A DNA stretch of 64,000 nt from Haematobia irritans. Lineage: Eukaryota > Arthropoda > Insecta > Diptera > Muscidae. The notes beneath the pieces are model-generated. The model did no database searches and was not told the DNA's origin. It saw only the letters and a list, made by a program, of their open reading frames with translations. Position 1 is the stretch's first letter; each line of letters starts with the position of its first letter. Where the stretch lies: NCBI RefSeq assembly GCF_050003625.1, contig NC_134397.1, positions 73,263,551-73,327,550 of the forward strand. The letters run 5' to 3'. The translations under genes and the position numbers were made by a program. Shown piece by piece: positions 41,101 to 48,999 of the stretch.

Positions 41101-41620
41101 GCCCTTTTCGCTCTAGGACGCTTATTTTAGGAGATATGGCCAAAAGAAGTTTTTTCATATTCATTTTTCATTTGTTCGCTCTAGGACGCTTAGTTTAGGA
41201 GATATGGCCAAAAGAAGTTTTTCATATAAAAATTTCAATTTTTTTAGGATTTGGGTGGATTTTTCGATTTTTTGGGGGTGGTCACGAATTATCATCCTTT
41301 TCGCTCTAGGACGCTTAGTTTAGGAGATATGACCAAAAGAAGTTTTTCATATAAAAATTTCAATTTTTTTAGGATTGGGTGGATTTTTCGATTTTTTGAG
41401 GGTGGTTACGAATTAAAGCCCTTTTCGCTCTAGGACGCTTAGTTTAGGAGATATGACCAAAAGAAGTTTTTCATATAAAAATTTCAATTTTTTTAGGATT
41501 TGGGTGGATTTTTCGATTTTTTGGAGGTGGTCAAGAATTAAAGCCCTTTTCGCTCTAGGACGCTTAGTTTAGGAGATATGGCCAAAAGAAGTTTTTCATA
41601 TAAAAATTTCAATTTTGTTA
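36690..41620. repeat. HOR block at 3020-bp offset
   Basis: Segment 36.69-38.6 kb recurs at 39.71-41.62 kb (37282 with 40303, 37914 with 40934, 38231 with 41251). Both copies carry the odd short monomer with CATATTCATTTTTCATTT (38138 and 41155) and the TCAAGAATTAAAG variant (38511 and 41531). Confidence 0.8.
38099..38168. repeat. Degenerate 69-bp monomer with non-consensus core
   Basis: After CTTATTTTAGGAGATATGG and the AAAGAAG segment, the usual TATAAAAATTT core is replaced by CATATTCATTTTTCATTT before the next CGCTCTAGG. The middle of the monomer is missing. A copy lies at about 41119-41188 with one change (TTTGTTCGC for TTTTTTCGC). It is a useful landmark for the 3020-bp duplication. Confidence 0.75.
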
Positions 41621-43200
41621 GGATTTGGGTGGATTTTTCGATTTTTTGAGGGTTGTTACGAATTATCGTCCTTTTCGAATTATCGTCCTTACCAAAAGAA
41701 GATTTTCATATAAAAATTTGAATTTTTTTAGGATTTGGGTGGATTTTTCGGTTTTTTGGGGGTGGTCACGAATTATCGTCCTTTTCGCTCTAGGACGCTT
41801 AGTTTAGGAGATATGGCCAAAAGAAGTTTTTCATATAAAAATTTCAATTTTTTTAGGATTTGGGTGGATTTTTCGATTTTTTGAGGGTGGTTACGAATTA
41901 TCGTCCTTTTCGCTCTAGGACGCTTAGTTTAGGAGATATGGCCAAAAGAAGTTTTTCATATAAAAATTTGAATTTTTTTAGGATTTAGGTGGATTTTTCG
42001 ATTTTTTGAGGGTGGTCACGAATTATCGTCCTTTTCGCTCTAGGACGCTTAGTTTAGGAGATATGACCAAAAGAAGTTTTTCATATAAAAATTTGATTTT
42101 TTTTAGAATTTGGGTGGATTTTTCGATTTTTTGGGGGTGGTCACGAATTATCGTCCTTTTTGCTCTAGGACGCTTAGTTTAGGAGATATGGCCAAAAGAA
42201 GTTTTTCATATAAAAATTTCAATTTTTTTAGGATTTGGGTGGATTTTTCGATTTTTTGGGGGTGGTCACGAATTAAAGCCCTTTTCGCTCTAGGACGCTT
42301 AGTTTAGGAGATATGGCCAAAAGAAGTTTTTCATATAAAAATTTCAATTTTGTTAGGATTTGGGTGGATTTTGCGAGTTTTTGAGGGTTGTTACGAATTA
42401 TCGTCCTTTTCGCTCTAGGACGCTTAGTTTAGGAGATATGGCCAAAAGAAGTTTTTCATATAAAAATTTCAATTTTTTTAGGATTTGGGTGGATTTTTCG
42501 ATTTTTTGAGGGTGGTTACGAATTATCGTCCTTTTCGCTCTAGGACGCTTAGTTTAGGAGAATGGCCAAAAGAAGTTTTTCATATAAAATTTCACTTTTT
42601 TAGGATTTGGGTGGATTTTTCGATTTTTTGGGGGTGGTCACGAATTATCGCCCTTTTCGCTCTAGGACGCTTAGTTTAGGAGATATGGCCAAAAGAAGTT
42701 TTTCATATAAAAATTTCAATTTTTTTAGGATTTGGGTGGATTTTTCGATTTTTTGGGGGTGGTCACGAATTATCGTCCTTTTCGCTCTAGGACGCTTAGT
42801 TTAGGAGATATGGCCAAAAGAATTTTTTCATATAAAAATTTCACTTTTTTAGGATTTGGGTGGATTTTTCGATTTTTTGGGGGTGGTCACGAATTATCGC
42901 CCTTTTCGCTCTAGGACGCTTAGTTTAGGAGATATGGCCAAAAGAAGTTTTTCATATAAAAATTTCAATTTTTTTAGGATTTGGGTGGATTTTTCGGTTT
43001 TTTGGGGGTGGTCACGAATTATCGTCCTTTTCGCTCTAGGACGCTTAGTTTAGGAGATATGGCCAAAAGAAGTTTTTCATATAAAAATTTCAATTTTTTT
43101 AGGATTTGGGTGGATTTTTCGATTTTTTGAGGGTGGTTACGAATTATCGTCCTTTTCGCTCTAGGACGCTTAGTTTAGGAGATATGGCCAAAAGAAGTTT
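38650..43200. repeat. Block at 3880-bp offset
   Basis: Segment about 38.65-39.4 kb matches 42.53-43.25 kb (38727 with 42607, 38852 with 42732, 38976 with 42856). A second partial match links 39.1-39.67 kb to 41.72-42.3 kb at 2634 bp. The rare GTTTAGGAGAATGGCC monomer (38680 and 42560) is shared. The copies differ by several point changes, so this block looks older than the 1955-bp tract. Confidence 0.7.
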
Positions 43201-44041
43201 TTCATATAAAAATTTGAATTTTTTTAGGATTTAGGTGGATTTTTCGATTTTTTGAGGGTGGTCACGAATTATCGTCCTTTTCGCTCTAGGACGCTTAGTT
43301 TAGGAGATATGACCAAAAGAAGTTTTTCATATAAAAATTTGAATTTTTTTAGAATTTGGGTGGATTTTTCGATTTTTTGGGGGTGGTCACGAATTATCGT
43401 CCTTTTCGCTCTAGGACGCTTAGTTTAGGAGATATGACCAAAAGAAGTTTTTTATATAAAAATTTCATTTTTTTAGGATTGGGTGGATTTTTCGATTTTT
43501 TGAGGGTGGTTACGAATTAAAGCCCTTTTCGCTCTAGGACGCCTAGTTTAGGAGATATGGCCAAAAGAAGTTTTTCATATAAAAATTTCAATTTTTTTAG
43601 GATTTGGGTGGATTTTTCGATTTTTTTTGGGGGTGGTCACGAATTATCGTCCTTTTCGCTCTAGGACGCTTAGTTTATATGGCCAAAAGAAGTTTTTCAT
43701 ATAAAAATTTCAATTTTTTTAGGATTTGGGTGGATTTTTCGATTTTTTGAGGGTGGTTACGAATTATCGTCCTTTTTGCTCTAGGACGCTTAGTTTAGGA
43801 GATATGGCCAAAAGAAGTTTTTCATATAAAAATTTCAATTTTTTTAGGATTTGGGTGGATTTTTCGATTTTTTGAGGGTGGTCACGAATTATCGTCCTTT
43901 TCGATCTAGGACGCTTAGTTTAGGAGATATGACCAAAAGAAGTTTTTCATATAAAAATTTGAATTTTTTTAGGATTTGGGTGGATTTTTCGATTTTTTGG
44001 GGGTGGTCACGAATTATCGTCCTTTTCGCTCTAGGACGCTT

Positions 44042-44055
44042 AGTTTAGGAGATAT
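44042..44055. repeat. Left target site duplication of Jockey copy 1
   Basis: AGTTTAGGAGATAT precedes the T run and is repeated exactly at 48281-48294 on the other side of the element. It is a piece of the satellite monomer, so the insertion point lies inside the array. The final T could also be assigned to the T run. Confidence 0.92.
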
Positions 44056-44070
44056 TTTTTTTTTTTTTTT
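44056..44070 (-). other. Poly(A) tail of Jockey copy 1 (T run on plus strand)
   Basis: Fifteen T residues follow the target duplication (16 counting its last T) and join GTGAAAATTC, the end of the 3' UTR. This is the A tail of the integrated RNA copy. The equivalent run in copy 2 is four bases shorter. Confidence 0.9.
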
Positions 44071-44083
44071 GTGAAAATTCTTT

Positions 44084-44089
44084 TTTATT
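44084..44089 (-). promoter_or_regulatory. AATAAA polyadenylation signal
   Basis: TTTATT on the plus strand reads AATAAA on the element strand, 13 nt before the A tail. It lies in a 3' UTR of about 169 nt (44071-44239) that is AT-rich and otherwise has no recognisable feature. Confidence 0.75.
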
Positions 44090-44239
44090 TACAATCTATC
44101 CTAGGATAATAAGCAAATTACATAACATTATTATATAATATTATATACAACAATTACAGATGTTATGCAAATCCATCGAAATACATAACGTATAACAAAA
44201 ACACTTAGTGAGATTTACTGTGTATTTCAAAACCACAGA

Positions 44240-45436
44240 TTAATTTCTAAAAGGCAAATCTAGTACATGGTAGCGCTTTAGTCTTCTTGTTTCATTGGAT
44301 CTATCCAATAAGCGTGTAGCGGACTGGTTGACATGATCGCCTAGTCTGTTAAGATAGTTTTCTGAAAACCGTCGAATTTCTTCGGACACCGAGTTCACAC
44401 CCAAATCATTTCGGATACATCTGTTTTGGATATACCAAGGAGCATTAGTTACAAGACGGAGAGTTTTAGACTGGTATCTTTCAATAATGTCGACATTTGA
44501 TTTTTTGGCAGTGCCCCAAATTTGTATACCATAGGACCAAACTGGCTTAAGTATAGCTTTGTAGAGTCTCAATTTGTTGTTAATATTTAGTTTAGATTTG
44601 GGCCCCAAGAGCCAGTACATTTTTCTAGTTTTGATTTTTAATTGTCGTCGTTTAGCACGTACATGGTCTTTCCATGTAAGTCTGCGGTCTAGCACCATAC
44701 CAAGGTATTTTACTGCAGAGGTTTTTGGAATAACGGTAGAGTTGATAGTAACAGGAGGACAATTTCCTCGTTTCAAGGCAAATATTATATGTTGAGATTT
44801 TGTGGCATTCACCTTTATATTCCATTTTTTAAGCCAATTTTCAAGATGGTTAAGGTGTGTCTGCAAATGTAATGATGCTTCAGAGGCAATCTTATTTGAT
44901 GCTAGAATCGCAGTATCATCAGCATATATGGCTATTGTTGTATTAATTGATATGGGCATATCTGATGTAAAGATCGTGTAGAGAATTGGTCCCAAAACAC
45001 TTCCTTGGGGAATGCCAGCATTAATATAATACAAATTTGACCGATGCTCGTCCTCTTTAACGTAAAATAGCCTTTCCGATAAGTAGCTCCTGAAGAAGAG
45101 ATAGTATGGAGCTGGCAAAAACTTTTTTATCTTGTATAACAGGCCGTTATGCAATACCCTGTCAAATGCTTGTTGGATGTCGAGAAACGTTGCAGAACAG
45201 TATTTTTTATTCTCTAGAGCTTCGATTATATGGTTTACTACTCTATGAACCTGCTCACGGGTTCCATGTCCCGATCTAAAACCGAATTGGTGCTCTGGAA
45301 TTATGTTCTCCTTTTCTAAAATTGGTAACAGTCGTCTCAGTAATATTTTTTCAAATATTTTGGAGAATATCACCAAAAGACTAATGGGCCTATAAGAAGA
45401 GGCAACGTTCTCAGGCTTGTTTGGCTTATGAATCAT
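44240..45436 (-). CDS. Jockey ORF2, reverse transcriptase part, copy 1 (downstream of frameshift)
   Basis: This reading frame of 398 codons holds the reverse transcriptase that copies the element RNA at a nicked chromosomal target. Visible motifs, numbered from its first ATG, are SYRPISLL (14-21), FGFRSGHGT (51-59), FLDIQQAFD with D86 and D92 (84-92), GIPQGSVLGP (141-150), YADD with D173/D174 (171-174) and YLGMVLD (244-250). The C-terminal thumb and tail, with NAPWY and RRLKRYHVLDL, look complete. The ATG is not a natural start: the codons before it (PSQWKCAEII) are typical RT sequence in the same frame and join the endonuclease part across a 1-nt frameshift at about 45463-45469. Residue 60 is Arg here and Pro in copy 2; Pro is usual for this motif, so the Arg is probably a later mutation. 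Confidence 0.9.
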   Translation of the reverse strand: MIHKPNKPENVASSYRPISLLVIFSKIFEKILLRRLLPILEKENIIPEHQFGFRSGHGTREQVHRVVNHIIEALENKKYCSATFLDIQQAFDRVLHNGLLYKIKKFLPAPYYLFFRSYLSERLFYVKEDEHRSNLYYINAGIPQGSVLGPILYTIFTSDMPISINTTIAIYADDTAILASNKIASEASLHLQTHLNHLENWLKKWNIKVNATKSQHIIFALKRGNCPPVTINSTVIPKTSAVKYLGMVLDRRLTWKDHVRAKRRQLKIKTRKMYWLLGPKSKLNINNKLRLYKAILKPVWSYGIQIWGTAKKSNVDIIERYQSKTLRLVTNAPWYIQNRCIRNDLGVNSVSEEIRRFSENYLNRLGDHVNQSATRLLDRSNETRRLKRYHVLDLPFRN

Positions 45437-45438
45437 GA

Positions 45439-46935
45439 TTATTTCCGCACATTTCCATTGCGAAGGAAGTGATTAAGCCGTAGTATAGAATTATAAATAA
45501 GTGTTAAGAAAATTACACATTTTTTAGATAATTTCTTAATTGTAAGTGCATCTATTTGATCATAACCCGGAGATTTTTTATTATTTAAAGCCTTTATTTC
45601 CTCTTTCACCTCGTTTGGAGAGATAGAACGAATTGGGAGACTCATTTGAAGTGGACAATCTAAAAATTTATTTATTTCTTCTCTGTCTTCATCACTATTA
45701 AAATTAAACGGAGTGATTATATCTCTTAGATGCACTGCAAATGTTTCCGCAGTTTTTTCATTATTTCTGCACCAAGGTCCTTTTGTGGTTTTTATTACTG
45801 TTTTCCTTCTTACTGGTCGTTTCAGATATTTCGTTGCCATCCATAACTTATATTCATTGTATTTAGAGTAATTAATTTCATTGAGAAATTCTGCTGTTTT
45901 TCTGTTTTTAAATTCAGAAAGCAGCTTTGTTAAATCTTTAGAAGCTTTGTTAAACAATCGCTTATCATACATACATCTACTGTTTTGCCATTTTTTCCTT
46001 AATCTTCTTTTTTCACGAACAAGGTGTTGTATTTCTGTTGTCGTTTGAAAATTTGGTCTCCTGTTATCTAGAGTTATGTTTTGTTCGGGAGTATCAATTT
46101 TACCAGCAGTGTGGATGAGGTTTGTAAAACTTTCAACTGCTTCGTCAAGTTCCGTGCCAGTTTTAAGCCGAATGTTTAGTTCTAAGTTGTCGTCTAAGTA
46201 TTTTTGAAATGTTGGGATGTGTGAGTTTCTTCTCAGTATATTGCATCTGCCTGATTTTAATTCAAAGTGTGTATTTAGATTAACCAATATTGGGGTATGA
46301 TCAGAGCTTAAATCATTACTTCCGATAATCTCAAGCTTATTGTTATGAATCCCTTTATAAACAACAAAATCCAACAGGTCTGGAATTTTTTGAGGATCAC
46401 TGGGCCAATAAGTAGGGAACCCTGTGGACAATGTTGTCAGTTTATTTTTCGTTATACATTTGTATAATTCCCTCCCCTTTGGATTTATTAGCCTAGAACC
46501 CCACCATGGGTGCTTGGCATTAAAATCGCCACCGACAAAGAACCGGCCACCTAATTTCCTAAAAAAGTCTTCGTATTCTTGACAAACTATGTTGTATCTT
46601 GGAGGAAAATAAATAGATGAAAACACTATTTCTCCCTCACTGCTGTTCACACTGATATTTGTGGCTTGAAGGAAAACGTACTGTATTGGATCTAAAATTT
46701 TGTATTTAATAGACGATTTTATTAGTATGGCTGATCCAGCATGAGCGCTATTATCTGGGTGATTAGAACAAATTAGATCAAATCCATTTATTTTAAAGAA
46801 GCTTTTTGAAGTGAAGTGTGTCTCAGAGATTAAAAATATGTCAATAAAATTCGATTTTAGAAAGAGCTCTATTTCTCTTATATGGTTGGTCATGCCATTT
46901 GCATTCCATATAGCTATACGCAGACTTAATTGCAT
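45439..46935 (-). CDS. Jockey ORF2, endonuclease and linker part, copy 1 (ends at frameshift)
   Basis: This is the N-terminal 498 codons of ORF2, an apurinic/apyrimidinic-type endonuclease that nicks target DNA to prime reverse transcription. Visible motifs are WNANG with N11, SETHF with E38, IYFPPRYN (108-115), GGDFNAKH with D137/N139 (135-142), PDLLDF (185-190) and SSDH with D212/H213 (210-213). The catalytic set is therefore complete. A basic linker and the start of the RT (NNKKSPGYDQID) follow. The frame then leaves the expected HFPSQW path and stops at 45439-45441 because one pyrimidine is missing around 45463-45469. The start ATG overlaps the last 10 nt of ORF1 (46926-46935), suggesting re-initiation after ORF1 translation. 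Intact, ORF2 would be about 905 codons, normal for Jockey elements. Confidence 0.9.
   Translation of the reverse strand: MQLSLRIAIWNANGMTNHIREIELFLKSNFIDIFLISETHFTSKSFFKINGFDLICSNHPDNSAHAGSAILIKSSIKYKILDPIQYVFLQATNISVNSSEGEIVFSSIYFPPRYNIVCQEYEDFFRKLGGRFFVGGDFNAKHPWWGSRLINPKGRELYKCITKNKLTTLSTGFPTYWPSDPQKIPDLLDFVVYKGIHNNKLEIIGSNDLSSDHTPILVNLNTHFELKSGRCNILRRNSHIPTFQKYLDDNLELNIRLKTGTELDEAVESFTNLIHTAGKIDTPEQNITLDNRRPNFQTTTEIQHLVREKRRLRKKWQNSRCMYDKRLFNKASKDLTKLLSEFKNRKTAEFLNEINYSKYNEYKLWMATKYLKRPVRRKTVIKTTKGPWCRNNEKTAETFAVHLRDIITPFNFNSDEDREEINKFLDCPLQMSLPIRSISPNEVKEEIKALNNKKSPGYDQIDALTIKKLSKKCVIFLTLIYNSILRLNHFLRNGNVRK
45463..45469 (-). other. Frameshift site in ORF2
   Basis: On the element strand the sequence reads CACTTCCTTCGCAATGG. 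The upstream frame gives H-F-L-R-N and soon stops, while the other frame gives P-S-Q-W-K, the conserved RT continuation. One missing base in the TTCCTT tract explains both. The same state occurs at 59090-59096 in copy 2. Confidence 0.85.
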
Positions 46936-48059
46936 AATTTTTTCAGAATAATTTGCATGAGATTCAGTAGTGTGTTTGTCATTTCAGTTTGCTTCTGAAT
47001 AAGAATTTCAATATTTTTTAAAATAGTATTGTCTGGATTAGCACTAGCTGCTTGGGCATACGACAAATTATTCGAATTGTTTGTATTATTGATTGTGCTA
47101 AAATTACGAATTACTGGAGTATAGTGTTCGAAATTTTGGTTTTGAACATTCTTACTTATATTTCGATCGTGTCTGCTAGCAATTCTTTTCTTTTGAATAA
47201 TATTTTTGTACACTTCGCAGCCCTTATAATTTGCAGTGTGATGTTGTTTGCAGTTAGCGCATCGTGCGTGGGTGCTCGCTGTTTTCTCACACTCGTTTGT
47301 CGGGTGGCTCTCTCCACACTTAACACAGTTATAGTTATTCCTACAGTAGGTTTTGGTATGTCCGAATTGTTGACATCTATGGCACTGGACTATGTCATCA
47401 GTTTTATGTGGCGGTTCTATTTTAACAACAGCGTTATACAGTCGATCTATTTCATACACATCTTTATTATTTGGAGCAGGCTCCAAGTCGACGAAAAACA
47501 TTGGTAAAGGCTCTTTGTTTAACTTACTTTTAACATTAGTAATACTCCTTACTATATGGCCTTTGTTTTCCAACTCGATTTGAAGTTCATCAACTGGTGT
47601 AGTATGGTGTAACTTTTTTATGACTACTCTATATGAGCGTTCTCTTTTAAGCTGATATGTGTGAAATGATATCTTTTTCTCGTCAAGATATTTGACGATT
47701 GTTCTGTAACTCGGTACATCCTTTACCATCAGTCTTATTTGACCAAACTTGAGCGATTTGTAAGTAGAATTTACTTTATCTATTAATCCAGAAAAACTAT
47801 TTGTCATTTTTCTTATATCACCAACATTTGGTATCATGATTGGGGGAGGTCTTTCAAAGTCGACGTTGCTTACATTGGTTTGGGTATTATCGTCATTCGA
47901 GTGATCAAGTAGTGAGAATGAATTTTGATTGTTTTCTTTGTACGAAACTTTATTAACATATGCGTTCGGCGAAGAGAGGTGCCTCTTTGTTGTTCTTCTT
48001 GGAGGGGGAACTTGCCAGTTGTCGTCGCTGCTGCTGCTTTGTGCATTACCACCAATCAT
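46926..48059 (-). CDS. Jockey ORF1, Gag-like zinc-knuckle protein, copy 1
   Basis: This 377-codon nucleocapsid-like protein binds the element RNA to form the ribonucleoprotein. The N-terminal 100 residues are Ser/Asn-rich and probably disordered. A region at about 140-220, with YRVVIKKLHHTTP and EPLPMFFVDLEP, matches the domain that precedes zinc knuckles in Jockey Gag proteins (PRE_C2HC type). Three CCHC knuckles follow: C226-C229-H234-C239, C245-C248-H252-C257 and C267-C270-H274-C281. A short tail with a possible amphipathic helix (about 343-374) closes it. The ATG at 48059 is the first start after a 221-nt leader. The stop overlaps the ORF2 start by 10 nt. No frame damage is visible, and the copy 2 protein is identical as read. 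Confidence 0.93.
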   Translation of the reverse strand: MIGGNAQSSSSDDNWQVPPPRRTTKRHLSSPNAYVNKVSYKENNQNSFSLLDHSNDDNTQTNVSNVDFERPPPIMIPNVGDIRKMTNSFSGLIDKVNSTYKSLKFGQIRLMVKDVPSYRTIVKYLDEKKISFHTYQLKRERSYRVVIKKLHHTTPVDELQIELENKGHIVRSITNVKSKLNKEPLPMFFVDLEPAPNNKDVYEIDRLYNAVVKIEPPHKTDDIVQCHRCQQFGHTKTYCRNNYNCVKCGESHPTNECEKTASTHARCANCKQHHTANYKGCEVYKNIIQKKRIASRHDRNISKNVQNQNFEHYTPVIRNFSTINNTNNSNNLSYAQAASANPDNTILKNIEILIQKQTEMTNTLLNLMQIILKKLCN

Positions 48060-48280
48060 TCTGGGTGGTGCGGGTGGTAAGTGCCCGCAACGCCAAGAAA
48101 GGAATGTCTTTTGATGTTCTCTCTTCGCTGAGATGTTTGTTGGTATCTTTCAAGAATAAAGTTTTGTTTACTATTTTAAAATAGTTTGTAAACAATAACA
48201 AAATGCACTGATTTTTGGCGCAAGAATATACGATCTTCCGTGTAGTATGTACGCACAGCATCACTATCAGAAGAAGACTG
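48060..48280 (-). other. 5' UTR of Jockey copy 1
   Basis: This is a leader of 221 nt between the element start and the ORF1 ATG. It includes a stretch rich in CCACCCGCACCACCC next to the ATG. Apart from the promoter elements at its outer end I see no conserved structure. Confidence 0.8.
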
Positions 48281-48281
48281 A
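48247..48281 (-). promoter_or_regulatory. Internal Pol II promoter of Jockey copy 1 (initiator plus DPE-like)
   Basis: At the element start the minus strand reads TCAGTC, a perfect match to the arthropod initiator TCAKTY; its first T comes from the target site. With the A at 48279 as +1, positions +28 to +33 (48252-48247) read GTACAT, matching the downstream promoter element RGWYVT at five of six positions in exactly the expected place. TATA-less promoters of this kind lie wholly inside Jockey-type elements. Activity is inferred. Confidence 0.65.
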
Positions 48282-48294
48282 GTTTAGGAGATAT
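48281..48294. repeat. Right target site duplication of Jockey copy 1
   Basis: AGTTTAGGAGATAT directly follows the element 5' end and equals 44042-44055. The satellite then resumes in register with GACCAAAAG, confirming a clean insertion with no loss of target. Confidence 0.92.
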
Positions 48295-48478
48295 GACCAA
48301 AAGAAGTTTTTCATATAAAAATTTCAATTTTTTTAGGATTGGGTGGATTTTTCGATTTTTTGAGGGTGGTTACGAATTAAAGCCCTTTTCGCTCTAGGAC
48401 GCTTAGTTTAGGAGATATGGCCAAAAGAAGTTTTTCATATAAAAATTTCAATTTTTTTAGGATTTGGGTGGATTTTTC

Positions 48479-48497
48479 CACTATCAGAAGAAGACTG
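48479..48497 (-). other. Solo 19-nt remnant of the Jockey 5' end (scar 1)
   Basis: CACTATCAGAAGAAGACTG, identical to the last 19 nt of the element as drawn on the plus strand (48262-48280), sits inside a satellite monomer between GGATTTTTC and AGTTTAGGAG. The right junction equals the true insertion junction; the left joins satellite directly. This fits a deletion that removed nearly all of a duplicated element copy. Confidence 0.88.
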
Positions 48498-48999
48498 AGT
48501 TTAGGAGATATGACCAAAAGAAGTTTTTCATATAAAAATTTCAATTTTTTTAGGATTGGGTGGATTTTTCGATTTTTTGAGGGTGGTTACGAATTAAAGC
48601 CCTTTTCGCTCTAGGACGCTTAGTTTAGGAGATATGGCCAAAAGAAGTTTTTCATATAAAAATTTCAATTTTTTTAGGATTTGGGTGGATTTTTCGATTT
48701 TTTTGGGGGTGGTCACGAATTATCGTCCTTTTCGCTCTAGGACGCTTAGTTTAGGAGATACGGCCAAAAGAAGTTTTTCATATAAAAATTTCAATTTTTT
48801 TAGGATTTGGGTGGATTTTTCGATTTTTTGGGGGTGGATACGAATTATCGTCCTTTTCGCTCTAGGGCGCTTAGTTTAGGAGATATGACCAAAAGAAGTT
48901 TTTCATATAAAAATTTAAATTTTTTTAGGATTGGGTGGATTTTTCGATTTTTTGAGGGTGGTTACGAATTATCGTCCTTTTCGCTCTACGACGCTTAGT

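Larger units (their letters stand above)
1..44055. repeat. Satellite array 1 (about 125-bp monomer)
   Basis: This is an unbroken head-to-tail array of a 124-126 bp monomer that runs off the left edge of the window. Recurrent landmarks in order are CGCTTAGTTTAGGAGATATG, then (G/A)CCAAAAGAAG, CATATAAAAATTT, a 6-8 T run, GGATTTGGGTGG, TTTTTCGATTTTTTG, GGTGGTCACGAATTA, and CTTTTCGCTCTAGGA. Variation concentrates at a few sites: GGCC or GACC after ATAT, GGGGG or GAGGG, TATCGTCC, TATCGCCC or TAAAGCCC, and the T-run length. Shortened monomers recur. Short reading frames of 60-119 codons occur across it but are by-products of the repeat; 125 is not a multiple of three, so no frame continues. I see no gene, RNA gene or transposon inside it. 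Confidence 0.97.
44056..48280 (-). mobile_element. Full-length Jockey-clade non-LTR retrotransposon, copy 1
   Basis: This 4225-bp element reads right to left: a 221-nt 5' UTR with an internal initiator, ORF1 with zinc knuckles, ORF2 with endonuclease and reverse transcriptase but no visible RNase H, a short 3' UTR with AATAAA, and an A tail seen here as a T run. A 14-bp target duplication, AGTTTAGGAGATAT, lies at 44042-44055 and 48281-48294. This architecture, and zinc knuckles spaced CX2CX4HX4C, CX2CX3HX4C and CX2CX3HX6C, fit the Jockey clade. It inserted into the satellite by target-primed reverse transcription. It is complete at both ends, but ORF2 carries one frameshift, so as read it is not autonomous. 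Confidence 0.95.

Noticed and set aside
68..44048. Dozens of plus-strand frames of 60-119 codons with the same peptide series in the satellite
   Set aside because: They are the satellite read in rotating frames. Most start at TTG rather than ATG, the 125-bp period shifts the frame at each monomer, and common variants (GAGGG creates TGA) close them. No coding constraint is visible.
1..44055. CRISPR-like array
   Set aside because: Repeats are contiguous with no unique spacers, the unit is far too long, no cas genes are present, and the setting is eukaryotic.
44574..44795. 73-codon plus-strand frame (also at 58201-58422)
   Set aside because: Antisense shadow of the reverse transcriptase frame.
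45436..45470. Programmed ribosomal frameshift joining endonuclease and RT
   Set aside because: No slippery heptamer or following structure is visible, and Jockey elements are not known to need one inside ORF2. A single lost base is simpler. It is kept only as a minor alternative.
47052..47507. 151-codon plus-strand frame (also at 61614-62069)
   Set aside because: It lies antisense to the zinc-knuckle ORF1, whose CCHC spacing and family match are clear. The hydrophobic product is a shadow of that gene.
44056..48280. Endogenous retrovirus or LTR element
   Set aside because: There are no long terminal repeats, protease, integrase or envelope. An apurinic endonuclease, an A tail and a 14-bp target duplication define a non-LTR element.
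48046..48327. 93-codon minus-strand frame across the element 5' end (also at 62608-62889)
   Set aside because: It begins in satellite, crosses the leader and overlaps ORF1 in another frame, with no recognisable motif. Transcription starting at 48279 would exclude its start codon.
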